The notes: generated by a model not told the origin, from the letters alone. Counted from the stretch's first letter, positions 1 to 13,371 are shown. The stretch: 64,000 nt of DNA from Jacaranda mimosifolia (GCA_018894105.1 CM032124.1:37358277-37422276); one strand, 5' to 3'. Translations and numbers: made by a program.

Positions 1-560
1 TACAAATTGACCTATTCATAAACATAAAAAATTATTAATATTAGAAAACCATATGTAAATTACAAAATACATGCATATTCAAAAAATTTAAGAGTTTAAT
101 TCACCGAGCTTACAATGTGAAGAAAACAGAAAGACAATGGTTTTGTATCTTTAAATATTAGTCAACTGCATATTTTGGTTATTTTTAGTATAAATTACTT
201 GTAGGAAATTATGTGCTTAGATTAAGGAATTTAACTTAATTAAAACATCAAATTACGGAATAAAACATAATTTTAGAAAATGCTAAATTAAGGTAAGATT
301 TATATATATATATATAAAGTTTTTTATTATGCATATAATAAAAATAGTTGTCAATCTCAAAAATATGATTTGGAGGACTCTTCTGACAAAATAAAAAATA
401 TGTAATTGTCAGCAAAGTTGTTTCTTTTTTTCGTTTTCTTCAAATCCAAAAAATTCTTCTTACTTATACATAAGGCATAGGTCGTCGATTCAGCATTGAA
501 TAAAAGAAGGAAAATGCCCTTTTTTTCAAATAAGAGGTTCAAATCATTCTATCGAGATGA

Positions 561-770
<210 letters not shown>

Positions 771-885
771 GGCCTTTGGGAATTCTTCAAGCTCTAGCAG
801 ATGGCACAAAACTACTTTTCAAAGAGAATCTTCTTCCATCTAGAGGAGATACTCGTTTATTCAGTATTGGGTCATCCATAGCAAT

Positions 886-888
<3 letters not shown>
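771..888 (+). pseudogene. ndhA: Nuclear plastid DNA fragment of ndhA
   Basis: Reads as [20 protein letters not shown] followed by [16 protein letters not shown], an N-proximal part of plastid NAD(P)H dehydrogenase subunit 1. It is fused directly to the psbA fragment on its left and ends at an AT/AG microsatellite on its right. psbA and ndhA are far apart in typical plastid genomes (large single copy versus small single copy), so the join was made by end-joining before or during nuclear integration. Non-functional. Confidence 0.92.

Positions 889-928
<40 letters not shown>
884..928. repeat. AT then AG dinucleotide microsatellite
   Basis: An (AT)n tract runs into an (AG)n tract directly at the right edge of the ndhA fragment. 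The paralogous place in the right unit (about 1483-1538) is an (ATT)n tract followed by (AG)n. Confidence 0.95.
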
Positions 929-1480
929 CTATAAAATTAAATTTCATAAAGTAATTAGTACTTTGCATACATAAACTAATATATATATATATATTGTTTT
1001 TCATATAGATATATTGAGTATTTACCAATATTAGATATGGAGTTACTAAAAAATAATTTAAGATAGTATTTTCTATTAATTACACAATAACTCATTTTTA
1101 TAGCAAATTATAAATGAAAAATGTTGGCTATCCACATCATTGCCACATAATAAACATTCTTAAAATAGTGTTGAATAGCATTTTACTTTTAATATAAATA
1201 TTAGTATAAATGTGAAGAAAAAAGAAAGACCATGATTTTGTATCTTAAAATATTAGTCAATTGCATGTTTTGGTTATTTTTAGTATAAATTATTTGTCGG
1301 AAATTATGTGCTTAGATTAAGGAATTTAACTTAATTAAAATATCAAATTATGGAATAAAACATAATTTTAGGAAATGCTAAATTAAGGTAAGATTTATAT
1401 ATGTATATATATGAAAAGTTTTTTATTATAGAGATAATAAAAATAATATCTTATTAAGGTAGTTTCACCTTTTTTTATGA

Positions 1481-1482
<2 letters not shown>

Positions 1483-1521
<39 letters not shown>

Positions 1522-1538
1522 GAGAGAGAGAGAGAGCT
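1483..1538. repeat. ATT trinucleotide and AG microsatellite
   Basis: About fourteen copies of the trinucleotide ATT are followed by a GA run. It sits where the left duplication unit carries the plastid insert. Confidence 0.95.
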
Positions 1539-1815
1539 AGCTCTATAAAATTAAATTTCATACAATAATTGGTACTTTGCATACATAAACTAATATATAT
1601 ATATATTATTTTTCATATAGATATATTAAGTACTTACCAATATTAGATATGGAGTTACTAAAAAATCATTTAAGATAGTATTTTATATTCATCATACAAT
1701 AACTCATTTTTATAGCAAATTATATATGGAAAATGTTGAGATGACAACATGGGATAAAAATAACTTATCCACATCATTGCCACATAATAAACACTCTTAA
1801 AATAGTGTTGAACAA

Positions 1816-2924
1816 CATTTTACCTTATATATATATATTTGATATATTAGATTTTATCAGCAAATGTATTTTTTATTTATTTGCTTGATTATTGCCTTTT
1901 GGATCTATTAATGTTGACATATAACATGTGATGAAATAAGTGGGGTACATTTGCTTGGTACATTCTATGATTAAGTGAAGTGGGGACATTTACATCAGAA
2001 TGATTGATTTGAATTTTGGAGAAAATTTTCATTCTTCAATTTTTTTTTAAAAATATAAATAAATATTTTTCTAAATTTTAATTATTTCAAATTATTGCAT
2101 AAATCAAAACTATACATTTATATTAATTATTATTTTGATGTAATTATATAATTTTCAATTATTGTATAACTGTAGAAATACTATATAGTAATATATCAAA
2201 ACTTGATGTAACACCATTAATCAGCAAAAACTTAAATGAAAAATTATGACATTTTCAATAAAATTTATCTTTTCTCTCAAAATATAATCAGGCATATATT
2301 TACTTTCAACACATTCTTCCATTCACTCCCAAAACATATTTTCTTAAAATATTTTCCGAAAACGCCCTAAAACAGTTCAAAACATATATAGCTAGTTTCT
2401 GTCCACTGCATATCTTTAATTGGAAGAATTTCATTTTTATTTTTGTAATATGAAATCTATTTATCTATTTATGTTAGTTGAGATATTAGTAATGGATAGA
2501 TGCTTTTCAAATTATGTATATCAAAAGTAAATATAAGATGATGTGTTTTTAAGCACAACAATAATTTAATTTTTTTATATATTTATTACTGAATTATTTA
2601 TTTACTGAAGTATATATACAAACTTTTGTCATCTTAATTCTATTATATGTTGAATTTTTTAATTTTTAATATAATAATATTACATAAATAATTATTTTAA
2701 TTTTTTTTATCTAAATAATGATTCAAAAAAACCAAAACATGTTCGAGATATAGCGAAAAATAGAGACAAGAAATTAATGATAAATTGAGGAAAATGTAAA
2801 TTGGCACACGTGCTTAATAGTTAAATTACAGAAATAGACAGAGCTGGCCAGTCACACCCTAGCTCATTATTCTTACAATCCAAGAAACTAAACCTCAAAT
2901 TTAATCACATAATCACTTCATTAA
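1816..2924. other. AT-rich intergenic DNA
   Basis: Very AT-rich, no convincing open reading frame, no clear repeat termini. The right end is the 3' flank of the acid phosphatase pseudogene. Confidence 0.6.
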
Positions 2925-3124
2925 TTATCCCACATAGTACATCGGGTCGGGCACTTTGAAGGTCCGGTTTCCGGCATTCGGACCAACTAGATCGCTCCAT
3001 CGATCTCCTGTGTTTCCTACGATTCTATATCCTTCGTTGACAAGTTGTTTTCGTTTTTTCGATTTGTACACCACCGACCAGACTCCCCGATCAGCTACTC
3101 CCCTGCATCCATATTTTTCAGTTA

Positions 3125-3509
3125 GAGGGTGTTCGGGTTAGCTTATAAACTCTATAAAACATCTTATAAAATACTTAAGAGCTTATAAGTTGATAAAAAA
3201 TATTTGGTAATTTTTTAAAAAAGAGCTTAGAAGATGTTAAAATAAGATGTTAAAAGTTTATAACTTCTTTTAGAAAAACTAAGAAGATCTTAATTTATTT
3301 TTAAAATATTAATAAGTTCCTTTATTTTTAATCATTTTAATTACAAAATTGTCATTATTAAGATTTTATAAGCTCCAAAATCTTATTTTATCCAAACACT
3401 TTAACAATTTATTTTAAAAATAAAATATAACAATTGATAAGTTTCAAAAATATCTTATAAAATGTAGGAGCTTATAAGATGTTTTAAATAAACTTAGTCA
3501 AACACCCTT
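3125..3509. mobile_element. PIF/Harbinger-like MITE, 385 bp
   Basis: Terminal inverted repeats GAGGGTGTTCGGGTTAGC and, at the right end, AGTCAAACACCCTT. Flanked by TTA at 3122-3124 and 3510-3512, the usual 3-bp target duplication of this superfamily. Interior is rich in CTTATAAG motifs. Members of the same family lie at 30380-30727 and 60467-60836. Lies in intron 2 of the acid phosphatase pseudogene. Confidence 0.85.
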
Positions 3510-3609
3510 TTATTCTTTTGAACTAAGTTTAACTACATAAATAATAAATTGGGATTAATAATATTATTGTATATATCTTACTTGAAAATGAGCTTTTCCC
3601 AATGGTAAT

Positions 3610-4424
3610 TAGGGCTGTAAATGGATATTTAAAAATTCATTTACCGTTCGCATTTGTTTCCGTTTATACAAACATTATCTGCATCAATTTAAAGCGGATA
3701 TTATCCGTATTCTATTAATAGATATCCGATTATAAATGGATACGAATATAGTAAATGTGTATCCGATCCGTTTAATATCCAATCCGAATACATATTTATT
3801 AAATAATATATTATTTATATTTTTCAATAGAAACCTCATAATTCATATATGTATATATATAAATTATAATTGAAGAATTAGGAAGAAAAAAGAATAAATT
3901 TAGAAAATTATTGTAATATAAAGAAAAAAATTAAAGAATAAAGTTAATCAACATGATTATTATTGGTTGACTTTATAATTAATATACTTAAATACCATTA
4001 TTATTATTTATAATAAGTACTAATAATCAATTATAAAGTCAATTGTTAATTAGAAATTATGCTATTTGTTTGATTGCTTTTATTTTAATGAAATTATATG
4101 GTTCCTTCTATTAATTAAAATATGTATTTGCTATAGGTTCATAGATTTACGTATTTAGATATTCTTAAATTAATATCTAAATAATTATCATTGAATATGA
4201 ATGTAAAATAATAATTCGAATATGGATAAATTTAATAAAATATGAATGCATCTGAATAATTATAATCGAATACGCATATATTCGAATCGGACCGATATCC
4301 AACGGATACGAATTTGGATATTATTTTTAAATATCCGTATCCGTATCCGAATATTTGAAAAATTAAACGAATACGAATATAGAAACAATGTATCCGATCC
4401 GTTTAATATCCGTTTACATCCCTA
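3610..4424. mobile_element. hAT-like non-autonomous element, 815 bp, inside an exon
   Basis: Termini TAGGGCTGTAAATGGATAT and ATATCCGTTTACATCCCTA are imperfect inverted repeats. An exact 8-bp target duplication, ATGGTAAT, flanks it at 3602-3609 and 4425-4432, as expected for hAT transposition. The interior holds many copies of the subterminal motif ATCCG/CGGAT and no transposase frame. It splits exon 2 of the acid phosphatase pseudogene; excision on paper restores an exon of the same length as the paralog. Confidence 0.93.
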
Positions 4425-5399
4425 ATGGTAATAACTGGCTCTATTTAAGTTGATTGCTCTTATTTCTTTGTAGGTTTCTGATAATCCTGTTATGATAACA
4501 GTCTTGAACCCAAGAGACAATAAGGTGTTGTAAAGACATAGTACCGCCGGCACTGGTGGTGCTGTCGCTTCCGCCACCCACACGTAGAACTTTGCCCTAT
4601 TATATGGTATTGCCCTGTGGATAATTAACCACAAAATTAATCAAGATTAATAATAATTATACTACTACAACAAAAATTCATCAAGATATTAAGTATAGTA
4701 TTGAATTTTTTTCAAATGAAATTCTTTTATCGTTTCATTTAAAGTAATGATGCGATATTATTAGTTTTTAATAATTATTTTTTTGAAAAATAATATTGTA
4801 AAAGAAATATTTAATATTTAATATTTAATTTTGCTTCTAAACTCAATACCGTAAGAATGAAATGAAAGTAGCAAAAAATACTACGAAGTACCCAAATTGG
4901 ACATCCGAGCGAGCGTAGTAAGGAAGATTAGAAAGCGTGGTTTCGTCTATATCAAACACCCAAACATCCTTTCCATCGCCGGCGAGTTTGAGGCTCTTCG
5001 CGTACTCAATGGCGGCGTCCGCCATCACTTCGCAGTCGTCGCGGTACTGCTTTCCGAGCATGTAGTTGCCGATGTACTCCTCACACGACTCAGGCACCGA
5101 TTCCCAGTCCTGGAGGTTGTTCGTCTCCACCGCCAGCTTAGGCAGTCTAAGCCTTCGATCCGGTGGCCGCCGCTGCCGGAGCGCGGCCTGAGGTGGTGGA
5201 TTGGGTTGAAGACGTCGGATTTTGCATGGGAAGTTGATAGTAAGCAGGTTGCCAAAAGTAGAAAGATTGAAAACTTCATTTTGCTTGTGACTTGTTTGGC
5301 TGATATGTGGTTTTGGGTTGTCCATCGTTTAAATAAGGATACACTGCCGAAATCACCCTTTCTTTTGGAGAAAATTACGAGTGATTTTTTGCATTATTG

Positions 5400-6660
5400 A
5401 TTTTGTAGTGGTCCATACATAATTTCTTTTGTATCAAAGCAAATATCGATGAGCCCAATTGCGGGCCTATGACCCTAACGGGGACGATGTGAATATTGAA
5501 ATAATTTTAATTGTACTAATTCTAGTCCTAAATTGGGGGTGAATTCGAAGCCACAGGAAAACTCATATCAGATTGAGGCCCATCCCCCTGCCTTAAATTG
5601 AAGAGAAAAAATAAATAAATAAATATATGTATATAGTCGACATATATCTTATACATAAAGTATAAGATTATAAATTCAAATTTAATGAATTTTTTATGTG
5701 TGTGCATTAATAAAATAAATATTATTGTCCATCATCCTGATTTTTTTGTTTTTTTTTCTTTTTTTGGTGTGAGTTTGGGGGGAAGGACAATGATGTTTCA
5801 TATGGATATTTAGCATTTCGAATTCACACAATATACATAATATTTTTTATTATATGTGTCACACACGATACACGTGAAAATAAATCTTTATAAAATAAAA
5901 ATTACAAAAAATTAGAGTATTGACTATAATCAAATAAATGATGCTAAAAATTCATAACTTTAGCTACAAAATTAATCTAATCAAATTTAATAGAAATGCT
6001 CTTATAGTTTACTCTTGCTACAATCAATTCATAGCTGATTATTATTATTATTATTATTTTATATATATATATTAGTTTAATTTTTCTATGACTAATATAT
6101 AGCTAATATGTTGCGTTCAAACGAACAATGCTATACATTGATAATTAATAATTTTATTATTTATTATTTAAAAAAATTACATTTGTTATAGAAATATATA
6201 GCTATCATTTATAATCATAACTATTAAATTAATTTTGTAGCAACTTTTTTACAGTAAATCTTAATTTGTTGGTAGTGAAAAAAATTGTGACATAAAAATG
6301 GAAATTACAAATTTCGCTCTCACTTGATGAGTATAAATAGAAAATATTTTTACTATTATATATTTGTATTACAAATTTGGACTACTTCAAGAAAATTCAA
6401 AAAGCTGGTGGTTTTGTAATGATTGTGGTTCAAAAAGAGAAAAAGTTGTAATATAAAAATATTTCAAAATTCTCTATTTATTGTAATATATATAACAAAA
6501 AAATGTTGGATCTTTTATTACAAAATAGATGTAATGCTCATTTATAGGACCTTTTGGGAAATATTCAAAAGTTTGTGGTCCTATTGCAAAATAAAAATTG
6601 TTATACAATGTCTTACCCAGCACTGGGGGATTTCCGTACCACCATTATTGCTGTCCCTTC
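5400..6660. other. AT-rich intergenic DNA
   Basis: Presumed promoter side of the dead acid phosphatase followed by AT-rich DNA. No credible gene, no clear transposon termini. Confidence 0.55.
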
Positions 6661-6662
6661 TT

Positions 6663-8923
6663 GGGTTTTTTTATTTAAAAATTGTAAAAAAAAAAATTAC
6701 AAAAATACCGTCTTTTTTGGGAGTATTACAAAATTATAGTAAGTTGCACTCAGTGAGTGCAACTTTCAACACTAACAAATAGTGTCCCCCAGCCGCCTTT
6801 TTTAATCGAATAAAAAATTTAAGGGTACTGTTGAAAATTGCACTCAGTGAGTGCAATTTTCAACTGAGTGCAATTTTCAACAAAGTGCAACTTTCAACAG
6901 TACCCATAAATTTTTTATTTGAATTTTTTTTTATGTATAAATTATTTTAGGGCTTGTTCTCCTATATTTTGGAAAAATATTTTTCAACCTTCAAAAAAAT
7001 TTCAAAATGTATGCACATTTCCCAATCTTTCTTTCAAAATACTACAATTTTTTTATTCAAAAAAACTCTACACCCTAAAAAGCACACTTATCCTCTCATT
7101 TTCTCATTCCATCTTTCACATCAATCATTCATTTACTTCACTTATATATACATATATATACACACATATATATTTACATATATGAAAATATTAAAATTTT
7201 GCTACTTAAAAAAATTCTAAAACTTATGTTTACCTAAAAATATTTAATGTATTAATTAGTTAAAAATATGAAATACCTTATTAATTTTTAAATAAAAAAT
7301 TATTTAAAAAATTCTTTCAGAAGAAATGTTAGTTTAGTAGTACTAAAAACTTTTACTTGTCAAGGATGCAATGGATTTTTTCGTCGCAAGAGGGGGGATT
7401 TTTTTTTCTTGAAATTTCAATTTTAAAGACTTATTTTGGCTTCCCCCAAAACATTTTCTTTTCATTTCATATCTCTCAGGTTCACTCCCCTCTTCTTCTT
7501 CTTCTTCTTAATTAGGCACATGTTACAAGCGCACATATTTATTAATAAATCATAATTTCACAAACTAAATGAAAACTTAAATATTTAATATAATTCAATA
7601 TATAGTACCAGAAAATTTAACTCAATTACAATTCTAATAAAAATTTTAATTCAAATAAAAACATAACTCTAACAAATATAACAACATATAAAACTAACAT
7701 AAAATGTAATTCAAATTTCAACCAATACATAAATCATTATTTCTGTTAAATCAAATTATTATACCAAAAATAATAAATTATTATTTGAGTTTAACCAACA
7801 GGTAAATCAAATTTCAACTAAAACATGATCAAATTTTAGCTAATGGAGACAATTAACTAAAACATAATGAAGATAACTAAAACATAATTAAATTTTAGCA
7901 TAATTAAAAAAATTACCTCAATCAAGGGAAATAATACACAAGTATATACCCTTCAAACCTGAAACAATAACCCAAACAACCATTTTAGTTTTTTTTTTTT
8001 TTAAATTATAACTAATTTTTGAAAGAAAAAAAAAATCCAGATCTGGCCGGCCGGAGGAAGTGCCCGCTGACCGGCCATTTAGATTAAACTAAAACAGAAG
8101 AAAAAAAAAAAAAAAAAAAAAGAAGGAAGAAGAAGAAGACGAGGGGAGTGAACCCGAGAGATATGAAATGAAAAGAAAATATCTTGCGGGGAAGCTAAAT
8201 TAAGTCTTTAAAATTGAAATTTGAAAAAAATGAAAAATTCTCCCTCTTGCGATGAAAAAATCCGTTGCATCCTGACAAGTAAATGTTTTTATTACTACTA
8301 AACTAACATTTCTTCTGAAATAATTTTTTAAATAATTTTATATTTAAAAATTAATAAAGTATTTAATATTTTTAACTAATTAATACATTAAATATATTTA
8401 GGTAAACATAAGTTTTAGAATTTTTTAAGTAGCAAAATTTTAATATTTTCATATATGTAAATATATATGTGTATATATGTATATATAAGTGAAGTAAATG
8501 AATGATTGATGTGAAAGATGGAGTGAGAAAATGAGAGGATAGGTGTGTTTTTTAGGGTGTATGGTTTTTTTAGGTGAATTACGAGAGGGGTTTTTGGCTA
8601 AAAAATTGTAGTATTTTGAGAGAAATATTGGGGAATGTGCATGCATTTTGAAATTTTTTGGGGGGGTTGAAAAATATTTCCGCAAAATATTGGAGAACAA
8701 GCCCTAAAGGAATTTATACACAAAGAAAGAAAAAAATTTCAGATAAAAAATTTATGGGTACTGTTGAAAGTTGCACTTAAAAAAAAGGCGGTTGGGGGAC
8801 ATTATTTGTTACTGTTGAAAGTTGTACTCGGTCAGTGCAACTTACTATAATTTTATAATACCCCCAAAAAGGTTGGTATTTTTATAATTTTTTTTTTTTA
8901 CAATTTTTTTATAAAAAAAACCC
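6663..8923. mobile_element. Large inverted repeat (fold-back element), about 2.26 kb
   Basis: Two arms of about 800-850 bp, 6663-7510 and 8118-8923, are inverted copies of each other with moderate divergence, separated by a loop of about 600 bp. Matched landmarks include AGTAAGTTGCACTCAGTGAG (left) and its inverse near 8838, and GTTCACTCCCCTC near 7481 with its inverse near 8142. Outer ends are GGGTTTTTTTAT and ATAAAAAAAACCC. The flanks CCTTCTT and CCTTCTG may be remnants of a target duplication. Long arms with no transposase suggest a Mutator-like fold-back or a MITE-derived inverted duplication. Part of the arms is related to the element at 24565-25623. Confidence 0.75.
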
Positions 8924-9013
8924 CCTTCTGATATTCAATAAAACTATACCACATAAATGGATTATGGATAAGGTTTTTTCAACAAAAACTTTGCAAAATT
9001 TATCTAATAATAA

Positions 9014-9237
9014 GGGTCAGTTTGGTTGGATTTTAAATTTACTTCATAATTATTTATCATCTAATAATTTATGTTATTTTTTTATTATTGTGATATAATT
9101 TGACTGGTATGATAAATAAATCCATGGAGGGTGGCATGTTAATTTATCGTGTGAATTGAATATATAAACACGTGTTTTTAATATTCATGAGGATTTAACT
9201 TTTTGAGTGTTTATTGTTATTCCAACCAAATTAGTCC
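9014..9237. mobile_element. PIF/Harbinger-like MITE, 224 bp
   Basis: Left terminus GGGTCAGTTTGGTTGGA, right terminus TCCAACCAAATTAGTCC, imperfect inverted repeats, flanked by TAA at 9011-9013 and 9238-9240. Confidence 0.8.
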
Positions 9238-9369
9238 TAAGTATACATACTTGAATACAATTATTATGAATTTGAAATCTTGAATTGGCAAACATTCAAG
9301 CAAATATTGCCAATCCGTTTGCGATAGAAATTATTCAACTTTCAAGAACATAGAATGTGTACATTTGAG

Positions 9370-10050
9370 CAAGCCTGTGTTCTCTTTAAAATATCTTATA
9401 TGATGTTTAAAATTTATAAGATGGTTTGATAGAATTTTAAGAAAAGGAGTTTATAAATTCTAAAAATAAAATTTTAAGATCTTACAATATATATATTTTT
9501 AAAAAAAAAGGGTAATTCCTAACTTAAACTTAAGATTTTAGTAAATTTAATTAATTAATAAAATTATTATTATTTTATAAGCTCTAAAATCTTATTTTAT
9601 CCAAACACTTCAAGAAACTTATTTTTAAAATAAGTTAGTATCTTATAAGCTCTAAAAATAGTTTATAAATTTTTTTTAAATAAGTTTAGCTAAACACTTT
9701 ATTAAATATTTAAAAATCTTATTATTATAAGTTCTTATATCTTATAAGATATTTTTGAAATTTATCTTGATCTTATTTCTTTAGAAGAAAAGTTTTTAAA
9801 TTGTTTGAATAAAATAAAATTATACAATTTACAAATATATTAGTAATGAAAATTTTGTAATTAATATAATCAAAACTAAAAAAATATGTTAAAAAATTTT
9901 AAAACTAAATTGAGAACTCCATATCTTTTTAAGACTTGATAATGTCAACATCTAATTTTTGAAATTATATAATAAAATTTTTTATTAAATATTTTACAAT
10001 ATCTCATAAATCCAAACATATTTTTAAATATTTTAAGGAGCTTTAAATTT
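9370..10050. repeat. Degraded MITE remnants of the CTTATAAG family
   Basis: Internal motifs shared with the MITEs at 3125, 30380 and 60467: repeated TTATAAGAT, TTTAGCTAAACACTT near 9690, and CCAAACACTTCAAG near 9601. Termini and target duplications are not clear, so bounds are approximate. Confidence 0.5.
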
Positions 10051-11438
10051 ATTATTATTTATTCATATTGTTTTCACGCACATGTTTTGGGGGAATTTTT
10101 TTTTTTTTTTTTACTATAGCAGTCAAATCAATATTTTTTTGTTGGATTTTTAGGGTGAAAATAGAATTGAATAATTTTTTTATTGTAAGAATAATAATAA
10201 AAAATATATAATATATGTATGTATAATTAAAAAATAATAAAGTTTTTGAGATAATGAAAGACAAGAGAGGGTGTTTTTTTTTAAAAAAAAAAATTATTTT
10301 AGTATTTTGAATAAAAATAAGTGTATGTTTAGTTATGTTTTCCAGAACAATTTTGTTTTCGAAAAAAATAACATGAATTGTATGTTTTGGGATAATAATA
10401 GAATATTATGATATATATATATATACACACATATGAAATTTTTGATAACAAGCCAATTAATATGAATGGATATTTTGGAAATTAATATTTATTGTTTTGA
10501 CAAGCAAATGATCTATATATTTGGTTATGTTTTGTCAAAATAAATTTATTTTCGCAAAATATAACCAAGTATAATTGCAGATAAGGCAGACAAATAAAGT
10601 GTGAGACATATAATCATACACATGTGCAAAAGTGACATATTAGAGGGCCCATAATATAAAGCATAGAACGGGTATTGTTTATGAAATTGGGGTTATCAAT
10701 TTTATAAATTACTAATTCATTTTTCGACTCCTAAAATATAAATAAATAAATCATAGACATTTCTCAACTTAACTTTCAAAATGCATTCATAAAAGCCTAA
10801 AATACCCTCTTAATCCATTTTTTACCATTTCTCAATATCTAGTCCTCTTATTTTTTTATCCTCCTACCCAATCTATATATACACATAGATAAATAATTTT
10901 AAAATATCAATTTCATCATACCAATTTAATAAAAAAGTTATTGATATGACATTTTATTCCCTCTCAAAACACAATCACGTAAATAATTTTCTTTCAAAAT
11001 ATTCCACACCTTCCACTTAAAATACAAACAAACAACTATTACATTTTTTTTGCCCCTTTTGCAAAAATTATATTTTGACAAGATGATCCAATTTACAACC
11101 AAACATAGCCTGGCTTTTTCCTCCTATACTCCAATAAAATATCAAATATTTTGATTTGTACTTTTGTCTGTGGACCTGACTTGATTTGATGACATTATCT
11201 GAACGCTTTAAATTAAATCACGTGAATGGTACATTGATTGCTGGATAGTACACTATTATAAATATCCTATACCCTTTATCGATAGGCATGATTTTATCTT
11301 CAGCAATTATACTACTTTCTAATTATTTTTTGTGCTTTAATTAGATGATGCAACTTTCGTTTTGAGTGTCCTAACCTCATTAATTCGGCCTTGAACTCAG
11401 AATTTTTTTCTGACTCTCATTAAAGTTTAAATGCATAT
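10051..11438. other. AT-rich intergenic DNA with MITE-like fragments
   Basis: Contains a short palindrome near 10521-10570 (TTGGTTATGTTTTG and its inverse CAAAATATAACCAA) and tracts resembling the interior of the element at 11439. No gene is supported. Confidence 0.5.
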
Positions 11439-11852
11439 GGCTTGTTTGTTTGTAAATTAGCAAAATATTTTTCAACTTTTTAAATACAAACAAACAATCC
11501 ATTATATTTTTTAATTTCAATCAAAATACACTCAGAAAGATACAAAATACCATCCCAATTTATTTTCTATATATTATCCAATATCTAACCCTCTCATTTT
11601 TTGTCTCCCTTACCCAATTTATATATATACATATATATAATTTTAAAATATCAATTTTACCTTATTAACCTGATAAAAAAGTTGTTGATGTGACATCTTA
11701 TCTCCTCCCAAAATACAAATACATAAACAATTTCCTCCAAATTCATTTTTAATTTACCACCCAAAACGCAAACAAACAACAATCATATTCCCTAACCCCA
11801 CTTTTCAAAAATAATTTTGATAAAATGCTCCAATTCATAAACAAACAAGCCC
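11439..11852. mobile_element. Tourist-like MITE, about 414 bp
   Basis: Termini GGCTTGTTTGTTTGTAAATT and AATTCATAAACAAACAAGCC are near-perfect inverted repeats. No convincing target duplication is visible, so bounds may be off by a few bases. Interior resembles the element at 31810-32218. Confidence 0.7.
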
Positions 11853-12580
11853 AGAAATCTTAGATTAAAAACCACTTATAAGATCTAACTCTTTGGTAGA
11901 ATTTAAATCAATTATACAATTAGTGTATATTTCAAAATAGAGTGACCAATTACAATAAAAGTAATACTCATATTATTCATTAGCTCTAACTAAGACTATG
12001 GCCAAAAACCTTCCACTAGATTCAACTCCTATAAAGGGGAAAAATATGAAATTTATGTATAATATTGATAACATTATTTTCTCATATTCATTTCCATCCT
12101 AACTTATGATTTCCATCTTAAATATTCATTTTAAGAATTGAGAACAATGCATTTGCACTTTCTCCTATTCTTTGGTAATGAAATGAAGTGCAAATTCATG
12201 TATAAGCTTAATTAAATGATTTACTAATGGTTTTTGACCAACTTAATGTTTGCCAATTGCAATACTAGTTATGAAGAAAATGTTTTCTATTAGGTCATCT
12301 ATAATTTTAATTTTAAAAAATAAAAAATCAGAAGTAAATACATAACGCTTATTTATCTCAACACTATCAATAAAACAACAAATTTTTTTTGGCATATTTT
12401 TCAGTAAGTACTTAAAATATCTTTATTTTTATCTTTTAATCCTCCATACAGTAACTATTATTTATCCACAATTGTCGATGAAGGTTATAAATAATATTTC
12501 CATTTCTCCATAGTTTTTTCTATTTTTTCAACTTCTTGTTGTGGGTATGTCATCTCCAATCTATGCTATTTTAATATTAT
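11853..12580. other. AT-rich intergenic DNA
   Basis: No gene, RNA gene or clear repeat seen. Confidence 0.5.
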
Positions 12581-13043
12581 GGGCACGTTTGGATATATAG
12601 ATATGATTGATAAAATTATAATGATATGATGAGATTACACTGTTGAAGATGATATAATATTTTGTTTGGTGACTAGGATTATACATTTTGAATATGTATT
12701 TATTTTATCAATCCCTTATTTAGATACAATGATTATAATTGAGTTAATAAATTAATGAAAATATTCATTATAATAAGACAAATTGAAACCCCAAGTTTTA
12801 AGGGTAATAATGTCCAATTTTATGAATTTGCATGGGTATAATTGTCATAAATCTAATTTCTTACTCCTACCACTAATTTGGATTATATAATATGGGCCCA
12901 AGTGATGTGATTAACAATTAATTGAATCGATGATAAATTATCGGGCTTTGTATCAATTTTGGACTTTTCTCATTACATCCAAACACTTGACATGACTTGG
13001 TAAAATTATCTATCAAGTCATGTCCAACGAACCAAATGTGCCC
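12581..13043. mobile_element. MITE-like element, 463 bp
   Basis: Left end GGGCACGTTTGGATATA and right end CGAACCAAATGTGCCC form an inverted repeat (GGGCAC, one mismatch, TTTGG). Flanks TAT and TAA do not match exactly. Interior is AT-rich with no frame. Confidence 0.65.
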
Positions 13044-13371
13044 TAAATATTTTACATATACTATATATATATATATACACGTTAGTTGACTCCAATTACT
13101 AAATACTCACGTATCAATTGTGCACCGACCGCTATCAACAAAAAATTCACTCGAAGTATCTTTCAAATTCAAATATTTTGGATATAGTGCGGGCCATGTA
13201 TGCAATTCATAAAATTGTCAAAGCATGGACAAATAAATTAATTTACCTGAGAATATTGTGCCCATCACTTTCCATTAATTAATAAAAGAGCAAAAACAAC
13301 AAATTATTTTCCAAATATCATTATTCTAATTCTTGAAAATGTCAAATTTAATCATATGATTAGTGCATTAA

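Larger units (their letters stand above)
2925..5279 (-). pseudogene. Acid phosphatase (HAD class IIIB), disrupted copy
   Basis: Paralog of the intact gene at 13372-15081, same three-exon plan: exon 1 5279-4892, exon 2 4614-4433 plus 3609-3582, exon 3 3102-2925. It keeps a signal peptide, the nucleophile motif DIDET, LSLGFKTVIITG and the C-terminal GDRWSDL and FKVPDPMYY. Two lesions kill it. First, seven bases are missing near 5129 relative to the intact copy (deletion between near-repeats CTGGCGG and CTGGCAG), shifting frame after CLSWR. Second, exon 2 is split by an 815-bp hAT-like element at 3610-4424. Removing the element and one target duplication leaves exon 2 at exactly 210 nt and exon 3 at 178 nt, equal to the intact copy. 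A Tourist-like MITE sits in intron 2. A sequencing error could mimic the deletion but not the insertion. Confidence 0.93.

Noticed and set aside
1483..1538. CRISPR-like regular repeats
   Set aside because: Simple trinucleotide and dinucleotide microsatellites; no repeat-spacer structure anywhere in the window.
4897..5400. Long plus-strand open frame opposite the acid phosphatase pseudogene
   Set aside because: It is the antisense shadow of exon 1; the same happens opposite the intact copy (14695-15118). No plant protein resembles it.
6919..7220. Open frames with Ile/Tyr-rich products, also at 8449-8700 and 25342-25652
   Set aside because: They are the same AT-rich transposon arms read in several places; composition explains the openness.
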